From assembly GCA_022578965.1 (NCBI GenBank), contig MU400552.1, positions 124,001 through 188,000 on the forward strand: a DNA stretch of 64,000 bases, read 5' to 3'. Positions 57,436-64,000 of the stretch are shown here, in pieces (the stretch's first letter is position 1; each line of letters starts with the position of its first letter). The notes under the pieces were generated by a model. It did no database searches and had not been told where the DNA came from. It worked only from the letters and a program-made list of their open reading frames with translations. Source of the DNA: Xylaria sp. FL1777 (taxonomy: Eukaryota > Ascomycota > Sordariomycetes > Xylariales > Xylariaceae). Both the position numbers and the translations under genes were made by a program.

Positions 57436-60400
57436 ATGGAGTCGATCAACTTCGACATCAACGATGCGCTCAAGCATTACATGAGCGACCCCGCCTCCAT
57501 CGCGACGCCCGAGGCTGATGGCGCCCTCCTCGACTGCGAGTCCGACCCGGAGTCGCTATCCAACATCGCCCTCATAAACCCCGTCCTTAATGCTATCATC
57601 GATGCCGTCGCCGACAACCCCGATGCGATCACACGCAGCGCCTACTTTGACTCGCTGCAGTTTCTACTCAAGTGCGCACCCACTTCCCTTCACCCACTTA
57701 CTCAAGAATCGCAGGAGTCGCCGAAGTCGCCGTCTCCTGCTGCACGCGGCACCACCGCTGCCACATGTAAGACGATACAAGAACCAATTTCTAAGCTGTT
57801 CGTGCAATCCAGATACACCCAGTTCCTCCCCACACATGCCCTCAGCAAGATCTTCGATCTGGTTATGAGTGGCCTGGCAGCCGAGGCTGACGCCATCGCC
57901 CACGATCTCGAAACCCCCGACGAGCAGGAGGTCCTTGCCCACCACAAATCGCTGCTCGAGATCTACGGCTTTCTCATCCAATGGACTATGGCTTGTGTCG
58001 AGACCAAGGCCGCCGAGAAGTCATCGGCTGCCCCTGTGTCCCGTGCTAGAGGTAAGGGTGCTAAGTCAAAGGCCGCTGCCAGCCGGCAGGGCGACGACCA
58101 TTGGGACAGCGCTGCTCAGCTCCAGTCGGCCCTGGATGTCATGTCCAAAGTGATGAAGTTGAAGCTGGGTAAACTCTTCCTGACTACGAGCGAACGCGAC
58201 ACCTTTGTCGGTCTCCTAACGCGCCCTGTATACATGGTACTCGAGAGTGAGCAGAGAGTCAAAAACACGGCTATCAGAATGCATGCCTTCAAGGTCCTCT
58301 GCATTGCGGTTAAGCACCACGGTCATGGCTATGGTAGGTTGTCAACAATGGATGGTGTTTTGAAATTCTTGTGATGACCGCTGACACCGATACAGCCGCC
58401 CAGATCTCAATTGTTCAGAACCTGACATATTTCGAGCATCTGTCCGAACCCATGGCTGAGTTTCTCCATATCCTGTCAGAGCAATACGACTATCCACAGC
58501 TCGCCGAAGAGATCTTGAGAGAGATTGGTAACAAGGAATTTAACACAAACGACACAAAGGGACCCAAATCAGTGTCGACTTTTATTGCCAAGCTCTCTGA
58601 ACTTGTGCCGAGATTAGTTATCAAGCAAATGACCATGCTTGCCAAACAGCTGGATAGCGAGGTTAGTGTTATAGAACTCCGATTAAATCCACCCTCGACT
58701 AACCGGCTGTTCAGTCACACACGCTGCGGAGTTCGCTGATTGAGGTCTGTGGCAACATGATAGCCCATCTAAGTAATGAAGAAGAACGGAGTGACAACCA
58801 CAAGTCTCAGCTGAATGCCTTTTTCGACGTCCTCGAGGAGCGATTCTTGGACGTTAACCCCTACTGTCGGTGTCGAGTGATGCAGGTTTACACCAGATTG
58901 TGCGACCTACAACAGAAGTTCCCCAAGAGGAGGCAAAAGGCTGCCGAGCTCGCATGCCGGAGCTTGGAAGACAAGAGCAGCCATGTCAGGCGGAATGCGG
59001 TCAAACTACTGGGCACCCTGATCAAGACTCACCCATTCACCGTTTTGCACGGCGCGCAGCTCTCTCGAAAAGATTGGCAAGAACGCCTAGACAAGGTCGA
59101 TGCCGAGCTCAACGCGTTACAGCCGCCAGCAGGTGAGCCTGGCTTAGGTGAAGACAAGGCTGATTCGACTGCCCTTGTAGACGAGCCAACCCAGATCATG
59201 GAGTCCCCACAGAAACCTGCAGAGATGTCTGAAGAGCAGCAGGTTGCGGCTGTCCAAAAGGCTCAGCAAGACGCCGCGACATCAGAGGCAATTGAAAAGC
59301 TAACTCTCACAAAGCGATATTACACAGACGCTCTCAAATTCATCGAGGTCTTACATCAAGCTACGGGCGTTGTTGTGCAGCTCCTCGGTTCGAAGAACAA
59401 GTCCGAAGTCATCGAGGCTATGGACTATCTTGAGATTGGTAATGCGTACAATATTGAGGACAATATGGTCGGCATCCGACGAATGATGCGTCTGATCTGG
59501 ACAAAGGGCAATAGTGACGAGGGAAAGGGTGTCCAGACCCATCTGATCGATTGTTACAAGCGGCTGTTTTTCGAGGCGCCGGATCATTTCAGTCCTAACG
59601 ACGCCGCTATATACATCGCAAGAAATATGATTAGTCTAACGTCGGGCACCACGCCGGCCGAGTTGACGAGTTTGGAGCAGCTACTCGCCACCATGATGAA
59701 ACAAGGAATGATCTCAGATCGGGTCATCACTAAACTATGGGGCGTGTACGGGTTTCAGAAGCGAGAAATATCACGGTCTCAGCGAAGAGGGGCTATCATT
59801 GTATTGGGCATGCTTGCGACCGCATCGCCTGAGATCGTCGTGGGGGAGATGGAGACGATGTTGCGATTTGGTCTAGGACCTCATGGCCGAGCCGATCTTC
59901 AGCTCGCCAAATACACATGTATTGCTCTGCGGAGATTGAACCCGACGGGCCGGCAGGCGAAGGACTCATCGGTCACCTTCAGTCGACTTCCAAATGAGCA
60001 CGCTGTACTGGCTAAACTCGCTGCCATTACCGAAGTACCGAGTGAGAGTAAGGAGTGGTTTGGCGTTGCTGAACAAGCTATTAACGCCATCTATGCACTC
60101 GCGAAGCATCCCGATATCTTGTGTACCGATATTATTCGACGACGAACCAAAGTTGTTTTTTCCGCCCAGCAAAAATCCCCACCAGCGTCGCGGCCGGGGT
60201 CACGAGATGATGCCACGATGACAGTGATGGGTGCCAATGGCATGACGCAAAACTTCAACACCATGGCCCTTGACGCGCCCACACAGACTATCAATCAACC
60301 GGCACCCGAGCCGCCCGCTGAGCCCAAGGAAAAGGCCGCCATTGCCTTGTCGCAATTGCTTTTTGTCGTAGGACACGTGGCTATTAAGCAAATTGTGCAT

Positions 60401-61422
60401 CTAGAACTCTGCGAACTTGATTTCAAGCGAAGAAAGCAGGAGAAAGAGAAGGAGTCGTCCAAACCTGACGAGTCGCGAGCCTCTACGGGCCGCAAAGGCA
60501 AGAACGCTACACCAGCGCCGGCACCGGAGGAGGTTGGCGATGAGCTGGATCTAATTGGCGGAACGACGGAGGATGACTTCACCGAGGCCATGGCTCATAT
60601 CCGTGAGCGTGAGCTTCTGTTTGGGCCCCAGTCTCTTCTGTCCAATTATGGGCCCATGGTAGCCGAGATCTGCTCGCGGAGTGACATATACAAAGACAAG
60701 AGCCTTCAGGCGGCAGCCACTTTATGCCTTGCCAAGCTGATGTGCGTCAGCAGCGAATACTGCGAGGCACATCTGCCATTGCTCATCACAATCATGGAGA
60801 GATCACCCAATCCCACCGTTCGGTCCAATGTTGTCATTGCCCTCGGCGATATGGCCGTATGCTTTAATCATCTCATCGATGAGAACACGGATTTCCTGTA
60901 CCGCCGTCTTGCCGACAGCGATCTCTCGGTCAAGCGGACATGCCTCATGACATTAACGTTCCTTATCCTTGCTGGTCAGGTCAAGGTCAAGGGTCAACTA
61001 GGCGAGATGGCAAAGTGTCTAGAAGATGAGGATAAGCGGATTGCTGACCTTGCCCGTATGTTCTTCACCGAACTCAGCACGAAAGACAATGCTGTATACA
61101 ATCACTTCGTCGATATGTTCAGTCTGCTTTCGGCCGGTCAAATGGACGAGGAACCTTTCAAGAGGATTATAAAATTCCTACTCGGCTTTGTTGAGAAGGT
61201 AGGTTTCACTTTCCCGCCGTGCCCAATATCACAATTAACAGAAGATTACAGGACAAACATGCCAGGCAGTTGGCTGACAAACTGGCAGCTCGTCTCCCTC
61301 GCTGTGAGACAGAGCGTCAGTGGAACGATGTCGCCTATGCTCTGGGCTTGCTACAGCACAAGAACGAGGACATCAACAAGGTGGTTAGCGAAGGTTATAA
61401 AGTGGTGCAAACGACAGCCTAG
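57436..61422 (+). CDS. CND1: Condensin complex subunit 1 (Cnd1/Ycs4/NCAPD2)
   Basis: Four exons, 57436-58333, 58396-58661, 58715-61198 and 61252-61422 (introns 62, 53 and 53 bp), give 1,272 residues, normal for the family. The N-terminal segment (MESINFDINDALKHYMSDP) and the adjacent helical region form the conserved Cnd1_N domain. HEAT repeats run through the middle, with RVMQVYTRLCDLQQKFPKRR and KSSHVRRNAVKLLGTLIKTH as clear family signatures. The condensin Cnd1 domain lies at about 1060-1190 (MERSPNPTVRSNVVIALGDM, SVKRTCLMTLTFLILAGQVK). A low-complexity Pro/Glu/Lys-rich linker sits at about 890-1000. The protein is the HAWK-A subunit that holds the kleisin and DNA in the condensin ring during mitotic chromosome compaction. 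Every junction keeps the frame. Confidence 0.92.
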
Positions 61423-61843
61423 TGACAATAGCGTATAATTCTGACTATAGAACATAATGAGGTGAATGACGACTGATACCAGGACGACAGGAGTATGGCG
61501 TTTGAGGTATGTCCGTCAGACTCTTAGAGAAGTTTGTGTTTCTAAAATGTGTATAAGCATTGAGTCTGTTAATAAAATGACCCGCTTTGCGAGCTTGAAT
61601 ATCCACCATACCGAAGTGAAGTGAATACAGTGCTCCAAGTTGTCTCCCTTGTCAGTCGTAGTCGAGATAGATCAGCGAACTATACCGCAAAACCCCACAT
61701 CAGAGTTGCAGTAGTCTACAAAGGGATTCCGCTTATCTTCCTCCACACCAAGTTGAAGATCAACGTTGACCCGTCATCGGAGGACCGATATGCAAGGAAA
61801 GATCACATGCAGTTGATAGTGCCTCTAGATAAGACACATGTAG
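61423..61843. other. Intergenic region, 420 bp
   Basis: It carries the condensin 3' UTR and the promoter of the second MFS gene in the same orientation. No further feature was seen. Confidence 0.45.
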
Positions 61844-63591
61844 ATGGCCGACGACTCCATGGCAGATAGCCTTGAACGAGATGGGGTTTCTCGAGTCTCT
61901 ACAGACAGCACGACGCACCTCCTGTCTACTTCGGCTTCTACATCTCAGGACGCAAACATGGAACACGATCACGACGACAGAGAGGGGGGGCAGAGACACA
62001 GTATAGACGACGCCAGGATTGTCCGGCGCATCGACGCTCACATCCTACCCCTGCTCTTCGTCACGTACATGTTCAACTTCATGGACAAGACCATCCTGTC
62101 CTCGGCGGCCGTCTTCGACCTGCGCGGCGACAACGGGCTCGTCGGGAACCAGTACTCCTGGGTCTCAAGCGCCTTCTACTTCGGATACCTGGTCGCAACG
62201 TACCCGGCCACGCTCCTCGTCGCCCGCCTCCCCGTCGCCCGCTACCTGGGCGCCAACACGCTCTTCTGGGGCGCCGTGGTAGCGCTCACGGCGGCGTCCC
62301 GCAGCTTCGCAGCACTCTTCGTCCTGCGGTTCCTCCTCGGCGTCGCCGAGGCCTCCGTGTCCCCGGCCCTCATCTTCATCACTACCACCTGGTACACCCG
62401 CGACGAGATCCCCGCGCGCACGGGCGTGTGGTTCGCCGGTAACTCGGCCGGCGGCATCGTCTCGTCGCTCCTGGCCTACGGCCTCGGACACGTGCACGAC
62501 CGCGTCGGCCCCTGGCGCTGGATGTTCATCGTCCTGGGCGCATCGACGTTTCTCCTCGGCGCGCTCCTGCTGGCCTTCCTCCCGGATTCGATCGCGGGTG
62601 CGAGGTTCCTGCGCCCCGACGAGAGGAAGTGGGCCGCGGACCGCGTCGTCGTCGCCGGGCTTGGTTCCACGGCCAAGACCAGCTGGCAATGGCGCCAGAT
62701 GCGCGAGTGTCTCGTCGATCCGAAGACTTGGCTCATCTGGTCCCTCGCCCTGCTCTGTCAGATCCCCAACGGCGGCACCCAGAACTTCGCCAACATCGTC
62801 ATCACTTCGTTCGGCTTCTCCCCGCTGCAGTCTACGCTCATCAATATCCCGTACTCGGTCCTCAGCATTGCCGCTATCGCGGGTACGGGCTGGGTCGCTG
62901 GACGCTTGTGAGTAGTATTCTCCCCTTTTCCTGATTCCACAGATAATTCTTCCGCCCACGGGCCCTGTTCTATTCACGGGTTTAGCTTGATCTAAAGAAT
63001 ATATGAACATCAACTGACATTACGTACCAAAGTCGCTCCATGAACTGCATCTTGATCGCCCTGGTCGTGCTACCGCCCATCGTCGGGTCCGCACTCATAT
63101 CCAACCGCGCCGCGATCCCCCACGGCGTCTCTCTCTTCGGCTACTTCCTCCTCGCCACCGGACCCGCGGCCCTCCCGCTCCTCCTGTCCCTCGTGCAGTC
63201 TAATTTCCGCGGCGTCACCAAGAAAATGACCATGACGGCCTTGTTGTTCGTCGCTTATTGCGCGGGCAATATTGCTGGCCCCCAGCTCTTCATTGCGGCC
63301 GAGGCGCCGACTTACGGTACCGCGTTCCGCGCTATCTTGGTTTGTTATTCGCTTGTTGTGGGGTTCTCTTTGGTCCTGAGGGTTTACTTGGGATTTGTGA
63401 ATCGACAAAGGCGGAATCGGGAGGGTGTCGAGGGGAGTGCTGGGGCTTCAGGTGCTGTTGGTGATGGCAAGGTTGTTGATGTTCGTGCTGGCCGCTCCGT
63501 TGGTGACGCTGTTGGGGAGGTAAGGCTACGGCCTGAGGACTACGAGGACGTCACTGATTGGAATACTTTTGGATTTCGATATAGACTCTAG
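61844..63591 (+). CDS. MFS transporter, anion:cation symporter (Tna1/Dal5-like) family, GC-rich
   Basis: Exons 61844-62907 and 63033-63591 with a 125 bp intron (GTGAGT...CAAAG) give 540 residues. After about 55 polar residues, DDARIVRRIDAHILPLLFVT and YMFNFMDKTILSSAAVFDLR are the TM1 signature of the fungal ACS family. VSSAFYFGYLVATYPATLLV, LRFLLGVAEASVSPALIFIT and GVWFAGNSAGGIVSSLLAYG follow in the usual order. After the intron come six further helices and a cytosolic tail ending in EDYEDVTDWNTFGFRYRL, where the TD(W)xNxxFRY motif is also typical. About 12 transmembrane helices in the plasma membrane are expected. The substrate could be nicotinate, allantoate or another organic anion, and is not assignable. 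Third codon positions are almost all G or C, unlike the MFS gene at 40.7 kb. Confidence 0.88.
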
Positions 63592-64000
63592 GCCTCTTCC
63601 AATCATTCAATTACATGTTTTTTTGCCAGAGGTTCATATAGCGATATGGCATTATGTTTTTTTTTCTTTCACTTCGCAGCTGTACCTACTGCTTTGTGGG
63701 TTGAACACATGGAGTATGGCCGGAGTTGAGGTTAGAGTCGCTTTGGTAACCCTATTCAGCCATTTGTGACTACTGTGTGTAAGTCCTGGTCACCACCTCT
63801 GCTATTCTTACATATTTGGTTATTGGCTAGATAATTGTCGTATTACGAGAATCTGCTACCCTCTAGTCGATCAACTCAGTTCCCTGTTCACAATACTAGA
63901 TTAAGTATAGAAGTGTCTAGTTGGTCCGATCCCAATACGCAAGGATAAAGCCGAATCCCTTAATATTCGACCATTTTGCTATTCACTAAATCACTCCAAT
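63592..64000. other. 3' flank to window end
   Basis: About 410 bp downstream of the MFS gene, T-rich near 63640-63670 and AT-rich after. No coding region can be supported. Confidence 0.45.

Noticed and set aside
62165..63013. 282-codon antisense open frame opposite the second MFS gene
   Set aside because: It is caused by extreme GC at third positions. The product is a low-complexity Arg/Glu/Gly string with no motif.

Overview
The window is nuclear DNA of a filamentous ascomycete. Most genes carry one to ten short (about 50-160 bp) GT-AG introns, often with a CTAAC/CTGAC-like branch site. The gene set (a reducing polyketide synthase, a GT90 glycosyltransferase, DUF3292 and RRT8-like membrane proteins, a CE12 pectin esterase) is typical of Pezizomycotina. 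A sordariomycete, perhaps Xylariales, is my best guess, but this is an inference from gene content. All gene models were built by hand: exons were joined at consensus splice sites and the joined reading frame was checked by exon lengths.

Left part (1-20.4 kb): the 5' end of an importin beta-3 gene (-), a 3 kb gene-free stretch, a GT90 glycosyltransferase (+), two divergent genes of unknown function (6.1-7.3 kb - and 8.4-9.5 kb +), a BBE-type FAD oxidoreductase (+), an RRT8/EI24-like membrane protein (+), and a 1,675-residue secreted, repeat-rich, mucin-like protein with a conserved cysteine-containing C-terminal domain (+).

Middle part (21.6-43.9 kb), accessory in character: an eleven-exon highly reducing polyketide synthase (-) with intact KS, AT, DH, KR and ACP but decayed methyltransferase and enoylreductase regions. 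Beyond a gene-poor, AT-rich stretch lie a GNAT acetyltransferase (-), a Nudix-like protein that seems to lack catalytic glutamates (-), a divergently transcribed pair of biotin-dependent acyl-CoA carboxylase subunits (alpha -, beta +), an organic-anion/vitamin-type MFS transporter (+) and a mannose-6-phosphate isomerase-like gene with two frameshifts (-). The carboxylase, transporter and PKS could form one metabolic cluster, since a carboxylase makes malonyl-type CoA thioesters. That link is inference.

Right part (45.3-64 kb) is housekeeping-like: a DUF3292 membrane protein with a probable GC-AG intron (+), a rhamnogalacturonan acetylesterase (-), an Mtf2-like mitochondrial protein (-), CMR1/WDR76 WD40 protein (+), CDC7 kinase (-) divergent from condensin subunit 1 (+), and a second, GC-rich MFS transporter (+). 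I found no tRNA, rRNA or CRISPR array and no mobile element with recognisable ends.
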